From Symsagittifera roscoffensis (lineage: Eukaryota > Xenacoelomorpha > Acoela > Convolutidae), in NCBI RefSeq assembly GCF_963678635.1, contig NC_087062.1, positions 5,444,193 to 5,508,192 on the forward strand: a DNA stretch of 64,000 bases, read 5' to 3'. Shown one piece after another: positions 43,691-57,230 of the stretch. The first letter of the stretch is position 1, and every line of letters starts with the position of its first letter. Under the pieces are notes generated by a model that saw only the letters and a program-made list of their open reading frames with translations, was not told where the DNA came from and ran no database searches. The position numbers were made by a program, and so were the translations under genes.

Positions 43691-44985
43691 CATGAAGTTT
43701 TTTTATTTGTGAAGTAGGTGTATGGATATTGTTAACGTACTGAAACTTTGCATTGTCTGTCTCTTCCAGTTTCAGCTTGTTCTAGTTTATCTACTAATTT
43801 TCGGAAGTCTAACTCGGGTTCTCGAATTGAAGATGGATGCGATGCTCCCTTTTTTATCGCCATTTCCCGTAATTGCGGTGAGAGAGTCCTCATTAAAGTT
43901 TCTGTCGTTTTTGTGTAATTACATTTATACTTATTAAGATAATATGCTTTTCTTACCAATGTTTTGATTGTTACTGCAAGTTATTTAATAGTTCCCTTAG
44001 GGATTCTACAAAATTCATTGCGTAGAACACTTTAATGTTGTTTTTTTTTCAGAGTCCATCATTTTTGAAAATTTTTGTCGGAATCTTTTCCAATCTGATT
44101 TAATATCTATAGGTAAAACTGAAAACCAATTTTGGACTGCACCATCAAGTGTGATTTAGATTAGGGCTGTTCGTCAATGTATCCAATTTTTATGAATTAG
44201 CGTATTTACTGGTTCAGGTTTTTTTTTAAATTAAATTAAGGGTGACTGCGTTTAAATAATCTTCTACTGAGTATTCAGGATCTGTTCCTCTGAATACCAT
44301 TAGTGGTTTTTTTGAAGATATAGAAGAACCACCCATAAGGTATGGATTCATAGTAATTTTTAGTGATTCTGCCGCATTTGATTTTTGAGAAAAATTTGTA
44401 AGTTGTGTTTTTGTTATTTCATGTTGTTGTAAACAATATGGTAATGGGATTTCATTTTGCACTTGAGTTGGTTGATAAATTTGTGTATTTGTAGGATTTT
44501 GTGATTAAAAGTTTTTGCTAAATGACGTTGAGTTATGTCTTGTTTGTCGCGTTTGTTCGTTTCGTGTATATGGTTCGAAAAGATCTGGTTGATGAATAGG
44601 ATCTGGTTGATCAATATTCCTATTATTGTTTTGTTGATTTGTGCTGAATCTTTGTTGTTTTTGATTGAAGTATTCTTCTTCTTCTGAATAATGTGGTTGA
44701 TTCCTTGCATGGTGTTTATTTGTCAGGCTTTTATTTTGCTAGAAAATGGATAAATTTCGCTACGATCCGTTGTAGCTCGTGGTTGATTGTTAAAATAAAC
44801 TGTGTTTGAGGCTTGCTGTGGTACGTTGTGATTATAGTTTTGTGCTTGTGGTTGGCTTTGACTGTTTATAAAGGGAAAGGGGGGGTTTTGTTGTTTTGCA
44901 TTTTGCAAAAAGGTTGTAGTTATGGCCTGAAAAGTTGTTTCTATACGACGTTTTTTTAGTCATTTGTTTGTCTTGATGTCGTTAC
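43691..44985 (-). pseudogene. gag: Gag remnant, unit U2 (N-terminal part deleted)
   Basis: It keeps the Gln/Pro-rich middle, the MNPYLMGGSS...MVFRGTDPEYS capsid start and the SPQLREMAIKKGASHPSSIREP end. The codon at the plus-strand stop position is Glu here (DKLEQAE). The 5' part of gag and most of ORF1 are deleted, joining to leader at about 44990. Confidence 0.8.
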
Positions 44986-44989
44986 TGGT

Positions 44990-45369
44990 GTAGTACAATT
45001 GTTTGTTTACTGCCTAGATTATCTCTTGACATAACGTTTACTAAGATGGATGCAAAATTCTGGGGTTAGAGTTTTTATGTTCCTAAACAATAAGTTCTAA
45101 CAGTTTTTTGTGGTTATCTTATCTTGGGGCATAGATTAACCTGGTTGACGGGTTGGAGAGAGAGTATATCAACTCGTGAGATGATTTTTAAATTTCTCGT
45201 GAATAAGTTTTATTCTATGAGTTACCTACTTAGTTTTAGCTAGGGTTTGTGATTTTGTGATTAAGGGCTGCAGAATAGTAAATCAATCCACAAGGTTCAG
45301 GTACAATTGGAACACAAGTAGATTGTAACAACTCTTTTATGACTTACTAATTTGTTACTTGCTATTAAA
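44990..45369 (-). repeat. U2 leader and U1/U2 junction
   Basis: It includes the ORF1 start (ATG 45032-45030) and a few codons, then leader sequence up to 45356 and the 13-nt filler 45357-45369. Confidence 0.7.
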
Positions 45370-47661
45370 GTGGTTGATAGCCTTTGTCGTTTTCACTTAT
45401 TTGAGCGTCTAGAAAAATTTTGTTCATTGAGGTCGAAAATGTTCCAGAACATCCTGCGAAAAATATTCGTGCTACACCTGCTTGTTTGTTTACTTGCGTG
45501 TGTATTGCGCTATGTTATAGTTTCCGCATGTGTCAATAATGAGAAAAAAAATAAAAAAAATAAAACATTGCATATAAGTTAGTCAATCGTTCTAAGATGT
45601 AGTAGGGCCAACCTAGTAGGGCGAGAAGTTCGTTCTTTAAAATTAGAAAACTGGAAATATTAATAGGTATAATATCTTGTGGACGGTATTTTTCACTGTT
45701 TAGTAGATGTAATCATTTGTATCTTTAGAATATCCACTGTAGTCTTGTGCATAGATGTCTGAAATTTTTGCGGTTTCTGGAAGTTTTCTCGAAAATTGAT
45801 CAATGGATTGTTTTTGAATTGTATCCATTTTTGTAGAGAGTTGTTGAAATTGTTGTGTGCGTGTACGATATTGTATATCGAGTCTAGTGTATATACCTTT
45901 TGACTATAAATCTATATTTGGGTTTCTAGCAATAGCTGTGATACTTTCTGGTGAACATTTCTTTAATGGTGGCATAAGTGTAGGATATGGTGTGAGAAGT
46001 TAATATTTATCTTCATCGGGATTTTACTGTACAACAATGTGGATATTTTCAGATCCACATGGGACAGCTGTATCCCAAAAATATGTTCGTCTAGAAAGTG
46101 TGTCATTAAAGTATACTTTATTTTTGTAGAATATAGGGATTCTTAAGTAACATCTGTTATCTTTAGAAAAACATATTGGTGATACTTTTTTCGTATTTGT
46201 GTAATACCATAATATATTTCATTCGTAATATTTATGATTTGATCTGTTGCCTGATAGTAAAAATCCTGCATAAGGTATTTTTAATACTGCAAGTGCAAGT
46301 GATTGTAAAATTTGTGTTCGTTCAATTTCACGTTATTGATGAAGCCTTTCTAGTTCTGATAGCGACATTTCTTCAACATTTCTGCTTGTTATAAAGTCCA
46401 ATTTCATGTGTTAGTGAATGCCAAATTGAATTGCACCAAAATAGGTAATGTTCATGAGTGATAGTTCTTGTACTGCTTTTGTCTTGTGGGAATGTTACTG
46501 GGATATATTTCCTTCTTCGTTTTTATTGTGATTCGTTGGATATGGATTACTTAGTAATTTCCTGTTTTTATCTGGAAACTTTTTTCGTATTGTACAAAAT
46601 TTTCTGAAGATTGTATTTTATAAAGTGGAGCTTTATATTTGCAAGCGAGTTCTGTTTCGGGGTAGATTTGAAAACAAGTCAGTTTATTTTTTATTGTTAT
46701 AACGACTTCTGTTTTTTTTTTTTAATTTTATCAGGGTTTACTTTGTCATAAGGGATTGATTCAATCAAGTATTTTTGATGAATTTTTATCAGTCCCGCGT
46801 GTATTCTTGCAACTTGAAATGTGATACATGTGTCTTGGGGAAACTAAACAATAGTTGCTTGTGTTCTTGTTGATGGATCGCAATTACCTTGGTCTTTTTG
46901 CAAGAAAATTGTATTCCGTAATAAATTATGGTGTCGTCTTTTAAATCTGGTGTTAATTGTATTTTTTCTAATTTAATTTTCCGATCAAAAAAATTATTTC
47001 TTGATATCCTTTTTTTGTGTCAGGTTTACAATTAAAAGATGTGTTTATTCCTACGTGTGATATCTAATTTTTAACATAGAGGTCATAAAATAATTTTCCA
47101 TGTGCCGCGTGGAACGGGTGTTTTCCGTCTTCTTTTACTTGACCTTAGTATCTTTCAAGTTCTGCTTGGTGTGCAGAGTCTGGAAAAAATTAAAAGTTTA
47201 ACAATTTTTGATTTGTGCTTTTAATTGTAGTTAATTTTAATCGTTGAAGCTAATTTTACAATTTTCAGGGTTTAGATGTAAAAGTCTTTCTTTCTTGCTT
47301 TGATAGAAAAATTTGAGATCAAGTCTATTTCTGTTTGCATTTGAGAATTGGGAACAATTTTCTTTTTTCTCTGAGAATGTTGCTGTGAATCAGTATCCTA
47401 ATAAGGTTGTAGCTCGGGCTTTTGAATAAAGTGTCGCTACTATATTCGTTGTTTCACTTTCTTGTGGTTCGGATTCGCATTGAGTTACTTGGTATATGGC
47501 GTATTTAATTAGTGTTTTTTGTTCTTTTCTTCACAATCATAGTGTGTGACTAATGAATGTTGAGGTCGTGTTCGAGGAACGGTTTGTTATGGGTGGGGTG
47601 TTGGTTCTGAAAAAGTAAAAGGAGTGAGGGTTTGGAGGAAAAAGAGTACTAAAAGATACAT
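45370..47661 (-). pseudogene. env: Env remnant, unit U1
   Basis: It begins at ATG 47661-47659. It contains recognisable ectodomain blocks, the CYxxIP...VPC-like segment near 46150-46040 and the anchor region, and is cut at the common junction after the KRLSTT equivalent. The 46175-47190 part is nearly identical to U3. Broken by many stops. Confidence 0.75.
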
Positions 47662-48520
47662 CTGTAGGATAGTCCCGAATATGGGTTATAGAATGTGATG
47701 GGTCCAAGTGTCTTGTTTGTATATCTATCGTGTTTATAGATAATTTCTGTTGTGATAAATGGGGCGGTAATGACTGAGCTGTTATATTTGGTGGAGCTAG
47801 GGGGAGAGGGTGATGTACTTTGTTTTTCAATTTTAGTGTTGTTTCAAATTTAAGTGTTAAAATATCTTGTGTAAGGATTTGTATGCTGAGTTCTTTTGTG
47901 TCTTTTTGAATATCGTGTTTGTTTTGTAATTTGTTGAGTGCTCAATTATGTAGTCTGTTGCTATCAAATTGTTGACCAATTACGAAAAAATTCCAGCCTA
48001 ATTGTACGGGGTATATTACTGGATAAATGATCTTTTTATCTATCGTCTAAGTTTGTAGGGAAATTTAGAGGAAATGTTGTTGTTGGGGTTGAAGATAGTA
48101 ATGAGGTTTCTGGTATTGACAATGATGTAACCGATGAGATATCTATAGGGTCTTTTATCAAGTTTGGCTCACCCTGAATGAACCCTACGGTTATCCAATG
48201 TAGGAGACGTTGTGTTGAAGATGCGGGGTTAAAGGGATTTTCACGAATTTGTTCGGATGTGGGGGTACATCCTAAGTAATCCGATGGTATGTTCGGAGTG
48301 TTTTGTTGTTAGGTAGATTGCAATGGTGCAGGGGTACTTTGAATTGTATTACTGGAAAGAACTAAAGGGATTGAGGTTGGTGATGAGGGTATTTTAAAAT
48401 ATACTCTGGGAGTTGTAAGATTTCTATTACGTCTTGGATGTTTGATTTGTCTATCTATTGTAGCTATTGTAGATGGTTGGTTTTGGTTTTGACTAGGTAT
48501 TTGATAATTGCTTATTTCTT
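47649..48520 (-). pseudogene. Accessory ORF remnant, unit U1
   Basis: It has the NITAQSLPP segment (about 47795-47760) and the DYLGxTPTSEQ-type segment. Its N-terminal membrane part is missing through the pol fusion shared with U2 and U4. Confidence 0.65.
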
Positions 48521-51500
48521 GAGGTATTTTGATTGCATCATTTGTTCGTTGGTAATTATTGTTGAGTTGTAGTGGACAATTTTGAGTCTTGTAAAGGAGT
48601 ATAACTGTGTTAGTTCGCGAAGAGCGTGTTCTTTCAGGTAAAATGATAAAAGACTGTTTCTCTGATGAACTATTTCCGTTTCACTAAAATCAATAAGTTT
48701 ACATGTTGCATCAGTAGGTGTGTCACTGATATGAAATGGTCCTTTTTTGATCGTGAATTGGTTGTAATTTGTACATACGTTCCATTTTTTTGGTTTGTAG
48801 CTGGTGTGAATCGTGAATTTATTTGGGATTGAACTTTCTGTCTTTCTATTAGTTTTCTTGATTATTTTTTGTTAAATTTCAATGTTTTTTTTCTGTTTAA
48901 AACCCATTTGGTATGTGTGCCGGAAGCTAATTTTAAGATTTGTGGGTGATGAAAACGATCTTCATCGTGTGTGTAACGATAGATTATAACAAATTTAATA
49001 TTTTGTAGGTTGGCAATAACCTTGTGTGTTTATTGAAGAATTTGCTGTGGACATTTTGGTTTACGTGGTTTTTGAACGAAAACGATTTCATAAAGTGATT
49101 GTCCCATGGTTGTTGTTATCTTAGAATTATAAGCTAAGAGGAATAATTTTAGATCTGTTGACCATTCAGTGTATTTTTTTTATCAATTTCATTTATGATA
49201 CATCTGAGGTATCTTGTAGTGAACGGTTCCTTCATTCGACTAGACAATTAGTCCATGGGGTATGAGACGTTCGTAGTTTGTGTCTAATTTTGTATAGATG
49301 GCATAATGTGATGATTTCATTTTTTATGAGTTCAATGCCATTATCGGTGACAAGGATTTCTGGTAATTTAGATTTTGCTATCAAGTGTTCGTAGGGTGTT
49401 GTATATGCATAAAAGGCATTAAAATGAGTTACTGGGTTGAGTGCTACATAGTGTCTAAATGCATCAATTATACCATTATTTTTGACTTTCCTTCTGAAGA
49501 GGGTGATATTGGTCCTTTCGTATCAAATGAAGTTCTGTGGTTGAAATATAAACGTTGTCCTTCAAAATCTTGTTATTTCTTGCTATTTGTTTCTGATGTG
49601 GGTATGGTGTATTTAACTGGCATTTTATGCAATCGCTGCATAATTCTTTGATTCAAATCGGTGCATTTAGGAAGTAAAAAACTTGAATAAAGTTTGAGTA
49701 TGTTTTTTCTGATATTGCATTTTGCTGATACTGGTCCTTTTGTGTTTAAGGAAGGTGAAATAAGAAATGCTAGGAACATCATACTTAGCGGTAAAAGGGT
49801 ACTTTTATTTCATGTGTTTGATTTTCTAAAATATTTGTGTTCTTGTTAATAGATGTAATAGTAAACTTTCTGAAGTATTTAAGAAGTGTTTTGTTTCCTT
49901 GAATTGTGATATCTGCTTTTTTTGGTTTTGTTTTATGATTGTGCCAAGATTTAAGCTGACTATTCTAATGACTGGGTCAAGGTTTTGATATAATTAAAGT
50001 AGTTCAAACGTAAAATTTTCTGTGGCTGGTAGAAAAATACTTTCAACTTCTATTTTTGAAAGAGGTTTAATTACAAGAGGGTCATGAAGGTTAAAAACTT
50101 GATTTATTGTGTTTTTTGAACCGATATCTGAAAGGCCTGATCAATTTATATTATCAGTTAAATTCTCTTTTTCTATTAAAGATAATAATTCTGTACTATA
50201 CTTGTTTTGTCTAAGTGGTTTTTGTTGTGTATTGTTTTTGATCCATGATGAACATCGTATCGGTTTTAATGTAGAGTTTCCTAATAAGTCTACTTCTTAG
50301 TGATTATTTTGGCAACTTTGATATATTGAAAGTGATGTAAATTATTTGTTTGTAAACAGTTAACGTCAAACTTCACTGCATATATGCATTCTAATCGTGT
50401 TGATGTTTCCCCTTTTGCAAGAAAAAATTAAAATTTTGTTGTATTTCTACTGTTCTTTTTCTTTTCAGTATTTCAAGTGGTGTGGTTGTACTGAGTGTGT
50501 CTGGCAATGCTAGATTTTTTTTGCGCAGTCCAAATTATATGTAGGTTTGGGAGAGTCATTACAATTAAATGAAATCTATGAACTCTGTGGTTTGGATTTA
50601 ATTTTTGTGTAAATAGAAAAATTATAGGCTTATGGTTTGTAAATAGAACTGTTGGATGTTTTGATCCAAGTATTTAAAACTCATATTCTCTAAAATTAGA
50701 TATTATAGCTGTGTATTTTCTCAGAACTGTAGAGAGTCTAAGTTCAGCTGTATAAACAGTCTTGAATTTGCTGAAATAAGATTCCTTTTATTCGTTCCAC
50801 TGTGTGATTGTAATAATGCTGCGCCGATGCCGAAATTTGAGGCGTTGCACACAGCATAAAAAAAACAGTTGGTCTAGGTCTGGAAGAGGATCTGATTTTT
50901 ATTCAGTGAGAAGTGTTTTCATTTATTCAAATCGTTTCTGAAGTTTTGTTATCTATTCAAAATTATTTTGCTGTCTGAGAATGTTAAAAAATGGTCTTAA
51001 ATATAATTGCAATTTATAGATATATTTACTTACAAAGTTTAGCATTCCGAGAAATTCTTGGATTTTATTTTTATTCGATGGAGGTTGAAGTTTTATGATT
51101 GCGTCTATGACACATTTTGATGGAGTGATTGAATTTCCTTCAAAAATATGTCCAAGGAAAAAATGTGATTTGTCTGTGACTGCTTTCATGTGTTCTTTAA
51201 GTAGTACTTGGTGGTATTTATCCAATACTTCAAACAGTTCGTGTTTTGTTTGTGATTGCATGAAAACATCGCCTAAATATGTTATGATAATTTTACTGAG
51301 AATGAGTGAACGGAAAATTTCACTCATAAATGATGAGAAGGCTGCTGGTCCTAAGGAAAGTTCATAGAAAAGTTTTTAAATTCGTATTGTTGATTTCCCA
51401 TAACGAATTGTGTTAAGCGTCGTGATTTTTCATCTAGTTGCATTTGATTGCGTGCGCTGTTCATGTCAGCTATTGTAAGTTATTTAGCGTTTATTCTTGG

Positions 51501-53240
51501 TAGAATTACTCGAATTGGTTCTATGGGCCAATTACAATTAATATTTTAATGATTCTCTTTTAGCTAGAAAAATGACGGGGATCATGAATGCATTTTTGGT
51601 TGTTCTTCTTCATGTACTGGAGAAATGATTCCGTAATGCTCTAAAATGTCTACTTATCTATTGACTTTATCTTGTTAGTGAATTGGAACTTTACTTGCTT
51701 GTTGTTTTTTGAGAATTGCGCCAGGTTTTAGAAGTAGTTGTAGCGGTGAATCTATTATTCATTTTAGATGTAGCGTAAACCAATGGGTTTTTAAGTAGTA
51801 GTTCAGCTAGTTGTTCAAATTTGTTTTGCGTATTTTGAGATTGTTGAAAATTGAACATTTTCACGAAGTTTCGTTTTTCAGTGGTATAATTCGATATTTG
51901 AAAGGTTGGTTTAAAAGTAAGGTGTTTTTGTAAAGTAGTCTATGTTTCGTTTTTTATCACTTATTAAATTACTAACTGACAATTTTTCAATAAGAATTGT
52001 TGATTGGCGTATAACTAATAACTTCAAGACGTTTTTTATTCTATATGCTATTTCTAATGTGGAAGAAATTGTTGAATTTGTTTCACAATAACCTAAAAAC
52101 CCTAGAATTAATGTTAATTTATATAGAGTATTGATAAATACTTGTAATTAAATTATAACTGAGTTTGTATTTTTTGTGTATTTAGTTGATGAGAGTGTTT
52201 CTCGGAAGAATTTATGAATTGGCTTTAATTCAAGGTCTGACATGTATAGTCATTGTTTGTTTTGTTTGATGTTGTATTGGTGGACATGACTTATTGAGAC
52301 GTTATATACATATTCTGCTAGTGGTTTGAGGTGTTTTCGTTCTTGGTTATATCTAGGGTAAAATTTGGAGAGAAATGTTGTTTATTTTCTCTTTGAAAGA
52401 ATATAGGTGATGTGTTTTTCATTCTTGTATATTTATCCTTTAAATGTATTTTGCTGTTTAGGATCATAGTAGTGGGATTATACTTACTAATAAATGGTAT
52501 TTCAACGATTTTGTGTTTTATATCTGTGATATGGAATGTTTGTTTGAGGGCTTTAGTTAAAAGTTTATTTTGTTCTATTGTTCGGGTGGGAACAAGGGAT
52601 AATTGAATTTTTTTCCAAAATTTGTTAAACTTGATCCCTGTGCTGTAGCTAATTTGCATGAGGTCTTTAATGGTAAAATTTTTGGATGTAAAGTTTGTAT
52701 TTCATTCCATGTGGGAACTCTTATAACATTTGATTGCGCTCATGAGTCTATTAAAAAATCAATTTCGAGGTCTGGTGATTGAAAATTTTTGTTTTTGGTT
52801 TTTCTAAGAGACTTTCTCTTTTGTTTTGTCCAGATTTTTCTTTTGGTAATTGTACTTTATTTGTTGTGTTCTGATATATATTGGTTGTATTTCAACTTCC
52901 TTTAAGTGCTTGTTCGGTATAGTTTATTATGTTTTGAGTATTATTGGAGTTTTGAAACTGATAATTGTTGATTTGAAAATAATTCGATTCGAATGGTGTT
53001 TCGTATTCATTTTCAATTTGAAGCATTTTTTTGAAAACGTATTTTCTGTGTCGCTCTCATCAACTGTGGATTTACAATTTATGTGATTTAGTCTGAATTT
53101 TCTGTGTTGTCGTGATTGATTTGTCTTTGATAATTAGGTGTACTACTTCTATAATTTTGTTGTGAGTTTCGATATGTTGTAATACTCCTGTGTGGTGACT
53201 GAGAATAATTTCCCTGTCGATTTCAATAGTTAGAATTTTG
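48521..53240 (-). pseudogene. pol: Pol remnant, unit U1
   Basis: The zinc knuckle is deleted: gag's EITMKLE runs straight into the later Arg/Ser/Asn-rich region at about 53250. The RT catalytic motif reads YLGD (51279-51268), losing one metal-binding Asp. In RNase H the first Asp of DASNFG is Asn (about 50850). Integrase has no foldback; near 49237 it has the uninverted sequence, showing the ancestral arrangement. Dead by several independent changes. Confidence 0.85.
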
Positions 53241-55515
53241 TTTCCTGGATGCGATTCCAGTTTCATAGTGATTTCAGCTTGTTCTAGTTTATCTACTAAC
53301 TTTCGGAAGTCTATATCGGGTTCTCGAATTGAAGATGGATGCGATGCTCTCTTTTTTATCGCCATTTTCCGTAATTGGGGTGAGAGAGTCCTCATTAAAA
53401 TTTCTGTCGTTTTTGTGTAATTACAGTCATACTTATTAAGATAATATGCTTTTCTTACCAATGTTTTGATTGTTACTGCAAGTTATTTAATAGTTCCCTT
53501 AGGGATTCTACAAATTTCATTGCGTTGCGTAGAACACTTTAATGTTGTTTGTTTCTTTCAGAGTCGATCATTTTTGAAAATTTTTGTCGGAATCTTTTCC
53601 GATCTGATTTAAAATCTATAGGTAAAAGTGAAAACCGTTTTTGGACTGCGCCATCAAGTGTGATTTAGATTAGGGCAGTGCGTCGATGTATCCAATTTTT
53701 ATGAATTAGCGTATTTACTGGTTCAGGTTTTTTTTAATTAAATTAATGGTGACTGCCTTTAAATAATCTTCTACTGAGTATTCAGGATCTGTTCCTCTGA
53801 ATACCATTAGTGGTTTTCTTGAAGATATAGAAGAACCACCCATAAGGTATGGATTCATAGTAATTTTAGTGATTCTGCCGCATTTGGTAATTGAGAAAAA
53901 TTTGTAAGTTGTGTTTCTGTTTTTTCATGTTGTTTTAAATATTATGATAATAGGATTTCGTTTTGCACTTGAGTTGGTTGATAAATTTGTATTTTTGTAG
54001 GATTTTGTGATCAAAAGTTGATGCTAAATTACGTTGGGTTATGTCTTGTTTGTCGTGTTTGTTCGTTTCGTGTATATGGTTCGTAAAGATCTGGTTGATG
54101 AATAGGAACTGGTTGGTCAATATTCCTATTTTTTTTGTTTTGTTGATTTGAGCTGAATCGTTGTTGTTTTTGACTGAAGTATTCTTCGTCATCTGAATAA
54201 TGTGGTTGATTCCTTGCATGATGTTTATTTGTCAGGTTTTTATTTTGCTAGAAAATGGATAAAATTCGCTACGATCCGTTGTAGCTCGTGGTTGATTGTT
54301 AAAAAAACTGTGTTTGAGGCTTGCTGTTGTACGTTGTGATTATAGTTTTGTGCTTTTGGTTGGCTCTGACTGTTTATAAAGGGGGGTTTTGTTGTTTTGG
54401 AATTTGCAAAAAGGTTGTAGTTATGGCCTGAAAAGTTGTTTCTATAAAATGTTTTTTGTTCATTTGTTTGTCTTGATGTCGTTACTGGTTTAAATGTTTT
54501 ATAATTGAGTATTTTGGAAAAACGGAGGGTTTTACTGTGGATTGCGTAGTTGTTTGCGGAAATGCTGAGTTTTAAGCGTAGGATGAATGGGGGAAATGCT
54601 TTGTTGCGTTGTTTTTGGCACTGTTTCCACAATTTCTTAATAAGCGAAATGTGATGGAATTTGAATATCTTGTTGTATATGATTTCTTGTTCCATTTAAA
54701 TTGTCTTGTGTATTAATGAATGTAGAGTTTAAGCTATTATTTCCTGTTCTGTCAGTGAACAGTGCTTTATAATTTAATGGTAATGCATCAATAGTAAGTG
54801 GAGTTATTCTAACGTAGTTTTTATTGATGAAAATGTTAGTGATTGCTTGACTTGATAGGTCAGTTGGTATATTAGTAAATAATGGATGAGACCAATCAGG
54901 GACCTAAGCATAATCTGTTTCATTTGCTGATACAGTTTCATCTTCTGAATTGTTGTGGTCGAAAATTTTCTCTTGATAGAGCTTTGAGGTCAATTATGAA
55001 TCATGCTAGTATCCTATGTAGACCATGTTTAAAGTTTTGTGAGATTTTGTTACTAATGAGGTTTTCACGGATTGTTTTTAAAAACTTTGAGAAAATACAG
55101 ATTTCTTGGCTTACTGTTGAAAGTCGGGATGTTTGAGTTGGTGACTCACTTTGTGTTTCTTTCAATTTTAGTATGGATAGATGGCTACAGATGGTTGAAA
55201 AAACATCATATGTGAAAATTGAAATTGCCCTTTGTGAACTTTGGTGTTGTATATTTTTAATTTGTGTTTGTTTCAATTCTAGTAAGGATAGATATCTACA
55301 GATGATTGAAAAAACATCATTTGTGAAAATTGATTTTGCAAAATTGATGTTGTATATATTTAATGAAGTCTGTAAAAACTTTCGAGAACTATATATCAAT
55401 TTTGTCTGTTTGTGTTTGATGTGTAATGCGATTTGGTTTTGGTGATACAATTGCAATTGTAAATATACCGTAGTGTGATGTGATATTACATGTATCTTTG
55501 AGATAGTGGTCAAGA
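53241..55515 (-). pseudogene. gag: Gag remnant, unit U1
   Basis: It keeps the N-terminal region (55513-55001), the Gln-rich middle, the capsid (GSSISSRKPLMVFRGTDPEYS near 53850-53790) and the SPQLRKMAIKKRASHPSSIREP end. It reads DKLEQAEITMKLE across the position where the plus-strand copy has a stop. A roughly 115-bp tandem duplication lies at 55145-55375. Confidence 0.8.
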
Positions 55516-55539
55516 TAGTTGTATTCGATCATGTTTTAA

Positions 55540-55977
55540 ATTTTAGAACTGTTAGAGTGTAACATTCAATATTTCTTATTGGTTGATTCCGATTATATAG
55601 ATGTATTGGTTTGTTGATATATGACGTTTTTTTTGCGTTTTCTTTTGATTGATGGTAATTTATTTTTTGCAGCTTCTGAGTCAGAAAAAATATTTTAACG
55701 TCTATCGAGCTAGTTTATTTATTGAATATTTTAATTCTTGAAGTTCTTGTATTGTGTTTGTTTCTGATTCTGAGACTGCACTTCTTCGTTTTGAAAAACT
55801 TTTTTTGATAATTTGCTTTTGTTTTGTTAGAAGTGTATTTTTTCATGTTTGTCTTTTTGACCAAATATAATCTATTGTTTCTCTGTGTGGTGTAACTACA
55901 AGGTCGTATCTTTCGTTTTTAATTAAACAGTTATGTAGAACGATTGTTTGTTTACTGCCTAGATTATCTCTTGACAT
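55540..55977 (-). pseudogene. ORF1 remnant, unit U1
   Basis: It starts at ATG 55977-55975. It retains the NLGSKQTIV-like start, a Lys-rich body, the FSDSE patch and the N-Q-P-I-R-N end across frameshifts. Confidence 0.6.
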
Positions 55978-57230
55978 AAAGTTTAGGATGATGGATGCAA
56001 AATTCGGGGGTTAGAGTTTTTATCTTCCTAAACTATAATTTCTTACGGTTTTTTGTGGTTATCTTATCTTGGGGCATAGATTAACCTGGGTGACGGGTTG
56101 GAGAGAGAGAGTATATCAACTCGTGAGATTGTTTTTTTAATTTCTCGTGAATAAGTTTAATTCTATGAATTTTGTGATTAAGGGTTGCAGAATAGTAAAT
56201 CAATCCACAAGGTTCAGGTACAATTAGAACACAAGTAGATTGTTACAACAAATTTATGAGTAACTAATTTGTTGAGGGCTTTAGCTTGGGTCATCTAAGA
56301 GGAAGGTTTGACGTGAAGGATGAGTAATCGAACTTTAAGCTTAATCAAAATGGTTAACATTTCAAAAATTTTCATTAATCCTGGGTCGTTTTTAAGGTTT
56401 GGGTAGTGAATCGACGTTTGCGGTCGTTAGACACTGTTAAAATTATGGGAAGGGGAGAACAAAATTGTTCTGATTTGATCCAAGGAAAGCCTTGATGATC
56501 AGTAAAAAAATAATTTTAATTTAGGTTTAATTTGAAAAAAAAAGATCCAATTTGAAAATAAAGATCTGTTTTTGAAAGAAAAGTGGGATATTGAAAGCAA
56601 GGATAAGCCTAAAGAAATTTTAAATTAAAAGTTTTGAGTTTGGGAAAAATCAAAGTTAAGGTTTTGATGATATTAGTTTCTTGAATTTTTGCTGTTATGT
56701 TATAGGTGATGAAGCTGGGATGAGGAAAATCAGATAGTTAATTTATAAGTCTAGCAACAAGTTTCACTACTAACTAATTGTGCATTTTGTGTTTAATAAA
56801 TTATTTATTGAAAAATTTGACTTACTGCAGAAACTACTTGTGCTCTTTATATCAGTCGCTTTTGTATAGATAATAGGTTTAGCACCAATAAGGTTGTTGA
56901 AAAATATTTTCTCCAAACTATTTTCATGCCGGTAATTGAAAATTTAAATTTACTGCATAAAGTACTATAAATAAAAAAGTTTGTTTCGGTTTCCGTCGTA
57001 CTGTCATGTAGCAGAGTGGTCCATTTCCTGATCGTTTTTCACGCCACGATCATCGTATTCTTTCAGTACCTGGTATTTCTTGGTGTAAATTCATTGAGAC
57101 CTAGAGACATTTCTATTAAATTATCTATTGCGTCTAGCATTTTTGCAATTTTGCAATTGTCTAATTCTAAATTTTATTGTCTAATTCTAAGCTAGCTAAG
57201 GTCTTGTTCGAGACTTTTGTTCGCACCAGA
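55978..57230 (-). repeat. Full 5' leader of the array (U1)
   Basis: It follows the outer 5' LTR and contains the primer binding site (57228 downward), the broken leader ORF (about 57100-56925), a leader hairpin (56477-56505) and the repeated modules. It is the only complete leader in the array, since internal units begin at the junction point (equivalent to about 56268). Confidence 0.7.
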
